A DNA stretch of 64,000 bases from 21-14-0-10-47-8 sp966211455 (GTDB lineage Bacteria > Bdellovibrionota > Bdellovibrionia > Bdellovibrionales > Bdellovibrionaceae). Position 1 is the stretch's first letter. Each line of letters begins with the position of its first letter. The translations under genes were made by a program, and so were the position numbers. This document shows, piece after piece, positions 1 to 9,289 of this stretch. The stretch is from assembly GCA_966211455.1 (NCBI GenBank), contig CBIHNI010000011.1, positions 62,001-126,000 on the forward strand. Reading direction: 5' to 3'. The notes beneath the pieces were generated by a model that saw nothing but the letters and a program-made list of their open reading frames with translations, was not told the origin of the DNA and made no database searches.

Positions 1-3
1 ATT

Positions 4-1470
4 ATGCAGAATTTATTGATTGAACAAAAAGGTCCATCGGGACTTCTGAAAACATGGAAGCTCAGATCCGAGCAAAAGGTTCTGACATTTGGTCATTCCA
101 AACACGCGGACCTGCGCACGACGGTCGAATCGATCAAAGGAATCCAAGGCGTTTTTGAATACAAAAACGACAAGTGGCATTACATCAATTTGGATCTGCA
201 CACCAAGCATCCGGAGATGGGCGAAAACTCGGTTGAAATGTGTTTTGAAAAAGACACCGAACTGCGCATGGGTACGACGACCCTTTCGATCAAATTGCTC
301 GAAGGCCGTTCTCCCCTTTTCACTCAGTTGCAAGACGGCGAAGTCTCTCACTCGAGTTCGGACCGCACCCCGTTTCAGCTCTTCACCGTTTACTCGGGAT
401 CGACACTTTTGGAAACGACCCTGGTGCCCGTCACGAAGACTTTCGTTTCGAAGCATGACCCAACAAAAACAAAGTTTAAACCCGAGCGTTTGGAAGATTG
501 GAAAAAGACCCAGGTGGCTCACCTGGATATCTCTCAACGCACGGTTTATCTGTCGAACGTTGAGGCTTTGAAACATCTCAGCGCCAAGCAATTGGTCGAT
601 GAGGATGGTCGTAAATCGGCGGCCTTCACTTTGGGTGCGGCTTTGATTTTGGCACTTCTTTTCGTTTTCTCTCCGAAGCAGAACACGCTGGACGAGGCTC
701 TGACTCCTCCGCCGATTCCGATTCGCGAAGTGAAAATGGAAACTCCGAAGAAACCGAAAAAACAAGCGGAAAGCGCTCCGAAAGAAGTTCAACCGCAGCA
801 GACTCAGCAAGCGGCCGCAGCTCCAAAAAGCAATGGCGGTGGTTCATCGAAAGCCGCCAGCATGATCAAAAATCTGGCCAGCGGCCGGATCACGTCTTTG
901 GTTGGCAAAGTGGCGGCATCGGCACGATCGGCCAACGTGGTTGTGACTTCGGGTGTAACCGCAGGTTCGGCTCCGACAGGACGAGCTTTGGCAGCCCTTG
1001 GCGCTATTGGTAAATCCGGTAAAGACTGGTCCGCCGAAGGCAAAGGCACGGGTGTCACGATTTCCACCAACGGTAAAGCCGGTGGTAAAGGCACGTCCGG
1101 CATGGGCGATATCGCCAACGGTAAAACCGGAACTGGCGGCGTCGGTCTTTTGGAAGACGAAGGCGAAATTGTCGGCGGTCTGGATCGCGAGATCATCGCC
1201 CAGTATATCAAGTCGCAGTTGGGTCAGATCCTTTACTGCTACGAACGTCAGCTCAGTGCGAATCCAGAGCTGTACGGAAAAGTCGCCATCAAGTTCACCA
1301 TTTCGGGTGACGGTGGTGTTGAAACGCAACGAATCGGTGATAGTACATTAAAAAATGCAACCGTCGAGGGATGTATTCTGCAAAGAGTTGCAAAATGGAA
1401 ATTTCCGGCACCTGAGGGTGGGACGAAAGTGCTTGTCACTTATCCTTTCCTCTTTAAGAGCACCAACTAA
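4..1470 (+). CDS. FHA-like / TonB-like (AgmX/PglI C-terminal) envelope protein, GltG-like
   Basis: A 488-residue protein with three parts. Residues 1-110 look like a divergent FHA domain. One membrane segment lies at about 206-222 and is followed by a Pro/Lys-rich and then a Gly-rich periplasmic linker. Residues 390-488 match the AgmX/PglI C-terminal (TonB-like) domain, with a conserved Cys pair (YCYERQL and EGC) and an aromatic C-terminal strand. Such proteins link the inner membrane to outer-membrane partners. The next two genes are a barrel and a TPR protein, the order of gltG-gltA/B-gltC in gliding clusters, so a Glt-like role is inferred. The ATG lies 4 bases inside the window, so its ribosome site cannot be seen and an upstream start is possible. 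Confidence 0.75.
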   Translation: MQNLLIEQKGPSGLLKTWKLRSEQKVLTFGHSKHADLRTTVESIKGIQGVFEYKNDKWHYINLDLHTKHPEMGENSVEMCFEKDTELRMGTTTLSIKLLEGRSPLFTQLQDGEVSHSSSDRTPFQLFTVYSGSTLLETTLVPVTKTFVSKHDPTKTKFKPERLEDWKKTQVAHLDISQRTVYLSNVEALKHLSAKQLVDEDGRKSAAFTLGAALILALLFVFSPKQNTLDEALTPPPIPIREVKMETPKKPKKQAESAPKEVQPQQTQQAAAAPKSNGGGSSKAASMIKNLASGRITSLVGKVAASARSANVVVTSGVTAGSAPTGRALAALGAIGKSGKDWSAEGKGTGVTISTNGKAGGKGTSGMGDIANGKTGTGGVGLLEDEGEIVGGLDREIIAQYIKSQLGQILYCYERQLSANPELYGKVAIKFTISGDGGVETQRIGDSTLKNATVEGCILQRVAKWKFPAPEGGTKVLVTYPFLFKSTN

Positions 1471-1654
1471 GATTACGGTTTAGATGCGCGCACCAAACCA
1501 GGTGCGAATGTTTGAATCGGCACAACATTGATAAACGTAAGGTCTTCACGGCTTAAGACCGACAGCCCTAGCAATGGGCTTTTGGTCCGTGATGACGCCA
1601 TGATGAATACATGAACTGGAATTCAATTTCGAATTGAATTTCAAGGAGGCGGTT
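1471..1654 (+). other. Structured intergenic stretch with hairpins
   Basis: This gap carries three short inverted repeats: CGCACC/GGTGCG (1489-1506), GGTCTT/AAGACC, and AGCCC/GGGCT followed by TTTT (1564-1583). The last could be a weak terminator or an RNA-processing site between the FHA protein and barrel genes. No coding sequence is seen. The AAGGAGG at 1643-1649 is the ribosome site of the next gene. Confidence 0.35.
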
Positions 1655-2458
1655 ATGAAGTACATGTGGATGATTGCAACCATTGCGACCGCAATGGCCT
1701 TTTCGACAGCTCAAGCGCAAAACACCGCGCCTGCTGAAACCAAAAAAGAAGATCGCGGCAGCGACAAACTGGATCTGAAGAAGTTGGAAGACAAATACTG
1801 GTCGGCCAAAGATGCGGATTTCAGCGTCGTGCAAAACCGCACCTACTCGAAGGCGAATAAATGGTTCGTGTCTTTGAGCTACGGTCCTTTGGTGAATGAC
1901 GCTTACTCTTATGGTCGTATGACCAACGCGGCGGCGGGATATTACTTCTCGGAACGCTGGGGTATCGAAGTCGCGCACGAAAACGGAAATCTGAAGAACT
2001 CGGATTCAACCGACGCCTTTATCACTCGAAATAAGTTTGCACCGGATTACAACACATTCAAAAACTATACGTCTTTGAATATGATCGTTGTCCCCTTCTA
2101 CGCGAAGATGAGCTTCTGGGACCGTAAGATCATGTACTTTGATATGCAGTTCGCGGTCGGTGTGGGTCAGATGAAGTATCAGATCCAAAAAGCGGCGCCA
2201 TTCAACGCCAGCACCCAGTCGGCGGATCCGACGCCGGAAGATAAAACTTCGATCGGTTACAACCTGGATGTGACTCAGCAATTGTTCTTCCACGAGAACT
2301 TTGCCATCCGTTTGGACATCAAGAACAAATGGTCGAAACAAAAGAAAGAGCGCTACTACATCAACACGGGCGCAGGCCAAACCGAAGCGGATCGTTCTTT
2401 GGGCGATACCATGCAACAAGACACGTCGATCCTTCTGGGTTTGACGGTGTTCTTCTAA
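1655..2458 (+). CDS. Outer-membrane beta-barrel protein, GltA/GltB-like
   Basis: A 267-residue exported protein with a signal peptide (cut near AQAQ, residue 21) and alternating hydrophobic strands ending in the aromatic tail TVFF, typical of an outer-membrane barrel. It resembles the barrel family shared by myxobacteria and Bdellovibrionota (OMP_myx_plus type). The ATG at 1655 is chosen because AAGGAGG stands 5 bases upstream; an in-frame TTG at 1634 has no ribosome site. It lies between an FHA/TonB-like protein and a TPR protein, which suggests a trans-envelope complex like the Glt gliding machinery. That role is inferred from gene order. Confidence 0.75.
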   Translation: MKYMWMIATIATAMAFSTAQAQNTAPAETKKEDRGSDKLDLKKLEDKYWSAKDADFSVVQNRTYSKANKWFVSLSYGPLVNDAYSYGRMTNAAAGYYFSERWGIEVAHENGNLKNSDSTDAFITRNKFAPDYNTFKNYTSLNMIVVPFYAKMSFWDRKIMYFDMQFAVGVGQMKYQIQKAAPFNASTQSADPTPEDKTSIGYNLDVTQQLFFHENFAIRLDIKNKWSKQKKERYYINTGAGQTEADRSLGDTMQQDTSILLGLTVFF

Positions 2459-2480
2459 GAAAAGGATTTTGGAGGGACTT

Positions 2481-4661
2481 ATGAAATCACAGAATGCGAA
2501 AAAATGGATCGTGATTTCGGGATTCACCATCCTTGCGGGCACATCTGCGGCTTTTGCGGCCGATTTGAAAGTCGAAAAGAAAGCCAAGCCTGCGGGTCCC
2601 GAAGTAAAATACAAACAATCTCAGGTCCCCTCTTTTGACCTGGTTCAAAAACAGCGCGTGAATGGCAAAGTCGAATTGGTTCGTGCGAAAGTCATTCCGC
2701 GCCTGAACTTGGGCGAAGAAGCAAAGTTGAAATCGGCCGATGTGACTTCGGTGAACTTGCCACCCGATAAGGCTTACAAAGCCATCGAAGTGGTCAATCG
2801 CCAGTCCCCGACTCCGATTTCGATCGAAAGCTATTTGGGAAAACCAGTCGCGACCGTCAAGCCACCGGTTGAAATCATCAAGGTGGATATCGGTCACCAT
2901 GCTCCGGATGCGACCCAGTACGCGCCCGTGACTGTGGGACAGCTGTTGGAACCAAAACCAAATCAAGAAAAGCTGGAAGAGATGCCACCCGTGCAGATGA
3001 AAATGCTGCAGGCCTTGATCTTCCTGGAAATCAAAAAAGACTTCCCGATGGCCTTGGCGCTTTTCGCCGAGCTTTTGGATGAAGCGACAGTTAAAATCGA
3101 AGCCACTTATCAACTGGCTTTGACATCAAAAGCCTTGGGTCTTTATTCCGAGTACAAATATCGCATGATGCAGGTTCTTTCGAGCCTGGATGAAAGCTGG
3201 CAAAAGAAAGCAGCGCAAAGCTTGGCCGAAAGCGCCGGCGAAGGTGATAAAGAGCTGGTCGCAGTTCTGGATCCCAAACTGGAAGCTTTGAAAATGGAAG
3301 TCGAAAAAGCCGATCAGTACCAGATGAATCGCGCCAAGTTCTACTTGGATAAAAGCGATCTCACCAAAGCATTCGCCGCTGTTGACGAGATCCTGATGGA
3401 TTCGCCGCTGTATATCGATGCCCTGTTCTTGAAATCATTGATCGTTTACAAAGGCGGCCAAGTTCAAGAAGCCATCGGATTGCAGCAAACCGTGCTTCGT
3501 GACGTGGAAGAAAAACGTCCCAAATCCGAATTCAAATCGATCGTGGCTTTGACCTTGGCCCGCCTGCACTTTCAGGCCGGCCAGTACAAAGAAGCCTTTG
3601 CGAACTATTTGAAAGTCGACAAAACAAATCCAGAATGGCTGCAAGCGATGACCGAACAAGCTTGGAGCCAGATCCTGTCGGAAGACTATGAAGGTGCAGC
3701 GGGTAACATGTTCAGCCTGCACACCGAGTTCTTCAAAAAGGCCTTCACGCCCGAATCTTACGTGGTTCGCACGGTCGGTTACTTGAATCTTTGCCAATAC
3801 GGTGACGGCGCCAAGGTCGTTTACGACTTCAAAAAACGCTACACGCCTGTGCTCAAGCAATTAAAAGATTACGGCGATCAGCGCAAAGACAACGTCAACT
3901 ATTACGATACAGTGAAAACCTGGGCGAAGAACCCCGACCTGCAAACGGTCGACGGTCTGCCCCGTGAATTCATCTTCGCACTGACCCGTCATCCAAGCTT
4001 TATCTTGGAGCAAAAGATGATCAACAGCATCGAAGACCAGGTCGGCCGCGTGAACAAAATCAGCATCAGCCTGATCAAGACCGAGCGCAAAGCCCTGATG
4101 GCGCAAAACGATGCCCGCGCCCAGCTGATCACTTTGAAAAAGAAAATCGATTCGATTTCAGACGCCAAAGAGAAAGCTTCTTACAAAGAACAGTTCTCGT
4201 ATCAAGAAAAGCGTCTGATGTCGGCAAAGATCCAGCACTATATCGCCAAGAAAGCCCGCACCTCGATCAAAGATTTGCGCGATGCCGGCATGGGCCGCCT
4301 GGATGAAGAGAAATCTCACTTCCGTTCATTGGCCGGCGGAGCCATCCGCAGCCGTTACGATCAAATGAAAACCAAGCTGACCGAAGCTTTGGATCAATCG
4401 GAAGTTCTGCAGTACGAATTGTATTCGGGTGCCGGTGATCACCTTCGCTACCAAATGGCTGGCGGCGATGTGAATAAAAAAGAACGTGCGGAATTGAAAG
4501 TCGAAGAAGGCAAATCACTGAACTGGGATTTCCGCGGCGAAATCTGGGAAGACGAATTGGGTCACTATCGTTCGTCTTTGAAGAACGTCTGCCCGCCTGA
4601 AGAGAAGCTGTCGAGCTCCGGCCCGTCAGCCTCCAACCCAACAGCTGAATATAAAAACTAG
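2481..4661 (+). CDS. Exported TPR-repeat protein, GltC-like
   Basis: A 726-residue protein with a signal peptide (residues 1-29, cut after SAAFA) and a helical body. TPR-like repeats occupy about residues 170-420, and a charged helical C-terminal half may form coiled coil. The ATG at 2481 follows GGAGGG at 2471-2476; the in-frame TTG at 2469 overlaps that ribosome site and is unlikely. It starts 22 bases after the barrel gene and ends 11 bases before a coiled-coil protein, so all are probably one transcript. A periplasmic scaffold for the barrel/TonB-like complex is likely. The GltC comparison rests on position and TPR content, not on a sequence search. Confidence 0.7.
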   Translation: MKSQNAKKWIVISGFTILAGTSAAFAADLKVEKKAKPAGPEVKYKQSQVPSFDLVQKQRVNGKVELVRAKVIPRLNLGEEAKLKSADVTSVNLPPDKAYKAIEVVNRQSPTPISIESYLGKPVATVKPPVEIIKVDIGHHAPDATQYAPVTVGQLLEPKPNQEKLEEMPPVQMKMLQALIFLEIKKDFPMALALFAELLDEATVKIEATYQLALTSKALGLYSEYKYRMMQVLSSLDESWQKKAAQSLAESAGEGDKELVAVLDPKLEALKMEVEKADQYQMNRAKFYLDKSDLTKAFAAVDEILMDSPLYIDALFLKSLIVYKGGQVQEAIGLQQTVLRDVEEKRPKSEFKSIVALTLARLHFQAGQYKEAFANYLKVDKTNPEWLQAMTEQAWSQILSEDYEGAAGNMFSLHTEFFKKAFTPESYVVRTVGYLNLCQYGDGAKVVYDFKKRYTPVLKQLKDYGDQRKDNVNYYDTVKTWAKNPDLQTVDGLPREFIFALTRHPSFILEQKMINSIEDQVGRVNKISISLIKTERKALMAQNDARAQLITLKKKIDSISDAKEKASYKEQFSYQEKRLMSAKIQHYIAKKARTSIKDLRDAGMGRLDEEKSHFRSLAGGAIRSRYDQMKTKLTEALDQSEVLQYELYSGAGDHLRYQMAGGDVNKKERAELKVEEGKSLNWDFRGEIWEDELGHYRSSLKNVCPPEEKLSSSGPSASNPTAEYKN

Positions 4662-4672
4662 GAGTTACGAGT

Positions 4673-5317
4673 ATGAAAACAACACTTATCACACTGACAA
4701 TCGGAATGGCCCTGTCGCTTTCGGCTGGCGCACAATCGACAGCGCAAGACGGAATGACCAAACTGAAATCGAACTTGAATAACTCCAAGGCGAACTTGGA
4801 TGATTACAAAAAGAATCTGAAGATCGTCGAAGAAAACGTCGGCGAAGTTTCCAAAGCTCGCGCACAGGTCGATGCACAGAAACAGGAAACGGCGAAAAGC
4901 CTGAACGAGAACAATCAAAAGCTGCAAAGCTTCGAGAAAAACGATGCCGAGCTGAATCAGCTGATCGCGGCCGAGCAGAAAGAGCTCGCGCAAGAAGAAA
5001 TGAAAATCCAAGAGCTGAACAAGGTCATCGCTCAGCTTCAGGACAACAAAACCAAGCGCCAGCAGAATATCGCCCAGTACCAAGAGCAGCAAAAACAGGT
5101 CACTCGCGAGAAGCAAGAGTGGAAAGCCCGTGGCGATCAGATCGGCAAAACGATGCAGCAATTGGATGGCCGCTCGAAAAACCTGATCACTCAAGAAACG
5201 GAATGGCAGCAGAAAAAACGCGGATACCAAGGCGAAGTTTCTCGTTGGCAGAAAGAAGTCGAGCGTCAACAAAAGCTCAATGACAATTACAACTCTTTGG
5301 CCGAAGTGAAAGAGTAA
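4673..5317 (+). CDS. Exported coiled-coil protein
   Basis: A 214-residue protein with a signal peptide (cut after AGAQS, about residue 22). The rest is almost wholly long heptad-patterned helix rich in Gln, Lys and Glu. GGAG at 4661-4664 precedes the ATG at 4673, and the upstream stop codon overlaps this ribosome site, so it is translationally close to the TPR gene. It is the last gene before a terminator at 5341-5386. Probably a periplasmic structural partner of the envelope complex. No enzyme motif is seen and the family is not recognised. Confidence 0.7.
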   Translation: MKTTLITLTIGMALSLSAGAQSTAQDGMTKLKSNLNNSKANLDDYKKNLKIVEENVGEVSKARAQVDAQKQETAKSLNENNQKLQSFEKNDAELNQLIAAEQKELAQEEMKIQELNKVIAQLQDNKTKRQQNIAQYQEQQKQVTREKQEWKARGDQIGKTMQQLDGRSKNLITQETEWQQKKRGYQGEVSRWQKEVERQQKLNDNYNSLAEVKE

Positions 5318-5340
5318 TCAGTTTCCGTCCTTATTTCAGC

Positions 5341-5386
5341 AGCTTGGCCGCCTTCAACTTGAATTTGATTGCAGCCAAGCTTTTTT
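5341..5386 (+). terminator. Rho-independent terminator after envelope operon
   Basis: AGCTTGGC (5341-5348) pairs perfectly with GCCAAGCT (5374-5381) and runs into TTTTTT. The 25-base loop is long, which weakens the call, but the site falls 24 bases after the last gene of the operon. Confidence 0.6.
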
Positions 5387-5500
5387 CATTTTTAAAAGCT
5401 CCTCTCCCCGTCGACCATCCTGATCAAATCCATGAAAGCTTCTTGCTAATCTCCCTGCGGCCTTGCTAGCTTCTTCAGCATCGTTCATGGAGGGGAATTC

Positions 5501-7795
5501 ATGACTTGCAGAATTTTCTGTGCATCTTTGCTTTTGCTTTTTTCCACGTCGGCTTTGGCCGACCTGTCTTCGACCCGATGGACCGGCTTTGAAGACACGA
5601 GATCGGACCTGAAAACGGTTCTGGCCAAGGCCAACGCAAGCCTTGGCACCGATCTTCAAGAAACCGATTTGAAGCTCGCCGAAGAACAAGATCTGGGTGT
5701 TTGGAAATTTCAAATGTGGACGCAGGATCTGCAGGGTCTGAAAGTAGATGGCGCCTCTCTTCGGATTTGGAAGAATCTTGATGGCGAGCAATTGGTGCAA
5801 GCCGAGGCGAACTTTTTAAACGCCTCTCTCCCCGCGACCCGGAACCTGATGCGCCTTTCACAGGTTCGCCGGCACATGCCCAGCTCGGCGGCGGAAATCG
5901 TGACGCTGGCGCGCTCGGTGAAATTGCAGAAGTATCAAAACTCGAAAACCGAAGATGTCTGGCATCCCAGCTACGGCCCCGTCCGTCGGATCACGATCTT
6001 TGCAAAGTTCTACAAATGGGAGATCCTGCAAAGTCTGACCAACGGCCAAGTGATCTCGAAGGTTCGCAAGGATTACCCGCAAGCGGATCTCGATCGCCGT
6101 GCGGACGAGTTCGAGATGCCGGCCCTGGTTTATAAAACTCCGGAAGAAGCCAGCGAAGATCGCCGTGGATTTTCAGGTGCCCTTCGTCAGAATGTGACTT
6201 TGAAATATTTAAAACGCCAAGCCCCGCTGCCGACGCAAAATATTTTCTCTGAATTCATCGGACAGGTCTTTGCCGACAGCAAACAAGACGAAGTCAAAGG
6301 CCAAACCGAAGAGGGCCGCGCTGAAGGATTTTGGTCCATGGCTTACCTGAAAGGAAAATTGGCGGATCTGATCCGTCAGGTTTCACCTGTGGAAAATTCA
6401 ATTTCTGAGGGCCGCAGCTATTTGATCGGCCGCTTTGTTTCGGTGCAAATCCACCCCGATGCCCGCGCGCAATTTCAACCCAGCTTTCCGGAAGCTTTCG
6501 GCGCCAGCGCTTCTTACATCTGGAAAGAGCTGGGCCCTTTGCCAAGTGGACAAAACGACTGGGGCTTTGGCATCGTACCGACACACCTAGGGCTTGCGGC
6601 CCATGATTTCTGGGATTTCTACAACCGGCCCGCGCCTTGGAGATTGCAACACGACACCACGGCTTTGATGAATGAAGGCTTCGACGAAGTTCAAGCTTAC
6701 TGGAGTGTGAATCAGTGGTTTGAAACTTTGCATAACTTGGGCTTTAACGATCCCGAGATCTCGACCCGTCCGATCACGGCAATTCTTTTTGATCCCGATA
6801 TCGAAAGCCGCGACAATGCTTTTTACACCAGCGATACGATCAATTTTTCGACTTACAGCCAAGACTCGGCCAACTATGCCCGCGACACCGGCACCATCTG
6901 GCACGAATTGGGTCACGGGCTGGAAGACCGAATTTTAAAAGAGGCGCGCTACGATGGCGGTTTAAGCGAGGGCATGGCGGATTTGGCCGCCGATCTCATT
7001 TTAAACGATGTGACCAATGGCCAAGATTATCCGGGAAAAACTGAACGTCGTATCGTCAACAGTCTGCATTTCAATATGACCAACGAAGAGCATGACAACG
7101 GCGAAGCTTACGGCGGCACCCTGCACGCTTTATCCGAGCAGATCCTGAAGGCCGAAGGCATGCCGGGATTCCGCAAATTTGCCGACCTGATTCTGGATAG
7201 CATGCGCCTGTCTCGTAACAATCCGGATTTGAATCTTCAAGAATGGTTCCGCCGCGTTCTGTTCGCCGATCAATGGGGAAAACCCGGCATTCGCAAGCCA
7301 GGCGAATTCGCATCGCGCATCCAAGCCGTCCTGCAAGAGCGAAACTTTTCTTTCGATCCGGCGGATTCGGCGCAGTTGCCGATTGAAATCGTCGGCGTGG
7401 ATACTTTGACCGGAAGCAGCCCTGGCAGTCGCTACAATCCGATCCGTGTCGACTTGCAAACGGGCGAAAGCAAACAGTTTCAGCTGAAGATCAAAGCGGT
7501 GGACGGAGCCAAAACCAGATTCCAATTCCCGGTGAAAGTCAGCGTCTCGTATCGAGGCGGTCCTTTGCAAGGAAGCGCAAAATTTCAGGATGAGGACCAA
7601 GTTCATGAATGGACACTTCATCATGCGAACGAAGAAATCACCGTTCCGGTGACCGTGCTGGCCGATTGTGATCAGATCAACCGCAACGATCAAAGATGCT
7701 CGGATTTCGCCTATATTCGCGTTTTCAATGCAAACAGCAAGGACCCCATTGGCAAGAAACGTTTCTATGTGAACGTAAATGCCATCACTCTATAA
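5501..7795 (+). CDS. Secreted zinc metallopeptidase, M36 (fungalysin)-like
   Basis: A 764-residue protein with a signal peptide (cut after ALA, residue 20) and a long N-terminal propeptide-like region. The catalytic core has HELGH at 468-472 and the third zinc ligand Glu490 in GGLSEGMAD, the HExxH...GEG(W)xD layout of M36 gluzincins. A C-terminal beta-rich segment of about 150 residues follows. GGAGGGG at 5489-5495 marks the ATG. It likely degrades protein outside the cell or in prey periplasm, in keeping with a predatory or proteolytic lifestyle (inference). It stands alone, with a terminator 119 bases downstream. Confidence 0.8.
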   Translation: MTCRIFCASLLLLFSTSALADLSSTRWTGFEDTRSDLKTVLAKANASLGTDLQETDLKLAEEQDLGVWKFQMWTQDLQGLKVDGASLRIWKNLDGEQLVQAEANFLNASLPATRNLMRLSQVRRHMPSSAAEIVTLARSVKLQKYQNSKTEDVWHPSYGPVRRITIFAKFYKWEILQSLTNGQVISKVRKDYPQADLDRRADEFEMPALVYKTPEEASEDRRGFSGALRQNVTLKYLKRQAPLPTQNIFSEFIGQVFADSKQDEVKGQTEEGRAEGFWSMAYLKGKLADLIRQVSPVENSISEGRSYLIGRFVSVQIHPDARAQFQPSFPEAFGASASYIWKELGPLPSGQNDWGFGIVPTHLGLAAHDFWDFYNRPAPWRLQHDTTALMNEGFDEVQAYWSVNQWFETLHNLGFNDPEISTRPITAILFDPDIESRDNAFYTSDTINFSTYSQDSANYARDTGTIWHELGHGLEDRILKEARYDGGLSEGMADLAADLILNDVTNGQDYPGKTERRIVNSLHFNMTNEEHDNGEAYGGTLHALSEQILKAEGMPGFRKFADLILDSMRLSRNNPDLNLQEWFRRVLFADQWGKPGIRKPGEFASRIQAVLQERNFSFDPADSAQLPIEIVGVDTLTGSSPGSRYNPIRVDLQTGESKQFQLKIKAVDGAKTRFQFPVKVSVSYRGGPLQGSAKFQDEDQVHEWTLHHANEEITVPVTVLADCDQINRNDQRCSDFAYIRVFNANSKDPIGKKRFYVNVNAITL

Positions 7796-7913
7796 AACAG
7801 ATGTCGACACCTTCAACGTCTCAACCTGATTCGTTATGGGTGTCGTCTCATAATCAAACGCCCTTGACCCTTTGGTTTCGAGACAGAAAAGCCGATGAAA
7901 TAACAAAGACGGC

Positions 7914-7936
7914 ACATGCTCTGCATGTCTTTTTTT
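7914..7936 (+). terminator. Rho-independent terminator after metallopeptidase
   Basis: ACATGC (7914-7919), loop TCT, GCATGT (7923-7928), then C and seven T. It lies between the metallopeptidase and the next exported protein. Because it would sit inside an N-terminal extension of the following gene, it also supports that gene's later start at 7961. Confidence 0.75.
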
Positions 7937-7960
7937 GTGCGCCACTGGTGGCGGGGGTTT

Positions 7961-8803
7961 ATGCAAATTCGCGGTCTGATGGTTTCAATTCTGATGGTTC
8001 TAAGTTCCGCTGCAGCTTGGGCGCAGACTTCGACTACCATTCGCACCGCCATAAGACCTGCCGATCTGCCAACTTTGGCCAATATCGTGGCGCAAGTTCG
8101 CTTCGAAGGCACCGAGCCCAGCAAATTTCGCAATAAAACCGTGCTTGAAAAAAACATTCTCGCATCGTTGGTCGAAGAGACTCCTAAATTCTTGACCGAG
8201 CTTTCACCATCCGCGGTCGAACACACGCTGAACACGCAAGACGGAATTTTCATTTTGCAAAAGACCGACAGTCTTCTGACCTTGGCGGCCCAAACTTTGG
8301 CTGAAAAAGCTTCGGCGCTACTGCAGCTGAAAGATCCGAAATCGCGTGGCATCGCCATGGGGCAGATCAGCCAAATTCGCATGATCGAAAAAAAGCGCGA
8401 CGATCTGGCCGAGCAAGTCGCGAAACGCAGCTACGCCAATAACTTCAATGCCTATTTCGATTACTTTATTCAGGCTCATTTCCGCCGGGCGGAAGGCTTG
8501 AACCAAGCTCAGCCGTTCCCACGTCACGTCAAGGATCAGCTTTTTGGTCGCAAAAACCCTTACCAGGCCGCATTTAAGGCTTTGAAAAAGATGACTTTGG
8601 AAGTCTTAGCCTCGAACGATACGGGTCCCGTGCAAAACATCCGCATGCTCAAGATTTCCGGCACGGCCGAGCTTCTGCCGCACTTCAAGCCCACCCTGCA
8701 GGCTTGGGAGGTCGAAGCTTACTATTTCCGTCGCAGCCAGAACCGCTTACCAAGCTCGGCGCCGGCTTCTCCGGCTAAAAAACAGGCGGCTGCCCAGGGA
8801 TAA
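7961..8803 (+). CDS. Exported protein of unknown function
   Basis: A 280-residue protein with a clear signal peptide (cut after AAAWA, about residue 21). The body is helical with a Lys/Ala/Pro-rich tail. The ATG at 7961 is preferred over one at 7916 because the longer version would overlap a terminator hairpin and spoil the signal peptide; a G-rich GGCGGGGG stretch lies just upstream. No family is recognised. The mature part has no cysteine and no obvious catalytic motif, so a structural or binding role in the periplasm is possible. Confidence 0.65.
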   Translation: MQIRGLMVSILMVLSSAAAWAQTSTTIRTAIRPADLPTLANIVAQVRFEGTEPSKFRNKTVLEKNILASLVEETPKFLTELSPSAVEHTLNTQDGIFILQKTDSLLTLAAQTLAEKASALLQLKDPKSRGIAMGQISQIRMIEKKRDDLAEQVAKRSYANNFNAYFDYFIQAHFRRAEGLNQAQPFPRHVKDQLFGRKNPYQAAFKALKKMTLEVLASNDTGPVQNIRMLKISGTAELLPHFKPTLQAWEVEAYYFRRSQNRLPSSAPASPAKKQAAAQG

Positions 8804-8929
8804 TCCCCGTCTTTTCGCAATAAGTTCGATCTAATCCCTTTTTCTAGGTATTTTGCCCACTTGCATTGAACCCAGGGCCGTGTTATCACCATCTCTCTTT
8901 AAAAGAAGACTACTCGTGGAGGTTGTCCC

Positions 8930-9196
8930 TTGGCTAATCATAAGTCGGCAGAAAAAAGAGCTCGTCAGGCCCTGAAACGTAAGGCTCGTAACTCTCAAAA
9001 CAAAGCTGCTGTTAAAACTTTCGAAAAAACTCTGGTAAAAGCAATCGAAGCTAAATCTAAAGACATCGAGTCTGCTCTGAAGGCATACACGAAAAAAGCG
9101 ATGTCTGCTGTCAGCAAAGGCACCGTGCGCAAAGAGACCATCTCTCGCAAAATCGGCCGCTTGTCTGCCCGCGCACACAAAGCTCTTGCGAAATAG
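8930..9196 (+). CDS. rpsT: 30S ribosomal protein S20
   Basis: An 88-residue, very basic helical protein starting ANHKSAEKR, the signature of S20, which binds 16S rRNA early in small-subunit assembly. The start is TTG at 8930 with GGAGG at 8918-8922. E. coli rpsT also starts with UUG, where the weak start serves autogenous control; the same may hold here. It is monocistronic, with a strong terminator 31 bases after the stop. Confidence 0.95.
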   Translation: MANHKSAEKRARQALKRKARNSQNKAAVKTFEKTLVKAIEAKSKDIESALKAYTKKAMSAVSKGTVRKETISRKIGRLSARAHKALAK

Positions 9197-9227
9197 TTCC
9201 GAGCTGATTTAGCGTTCCTCAAGTTTG

Positions 9228-9259
9228 AAAAAGGAGAAGACGACCTCTTCTCCTTTTTT
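9228..9259 (+). terminator. Strong rho-independent terminator of rpsT
   Basis: AAAAAGGAGAAGA (9228-9240) and TCTTCTCCTTTTT (9246-9258) form a perfect 13-bp stem with a 5-base loop and a T run. Confidence 0.9.
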
Positions 9260-9289
9260 ATTTTCCAACGCTGAAAACCGAGGGGAACC

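Noticed and set aside
13..810. Long antisense open frame under the FHA-like gene
   Set aside because: It is a shadow of the GC-biased coding strand; composition is Arg/Phe-rich and no start signal exists.
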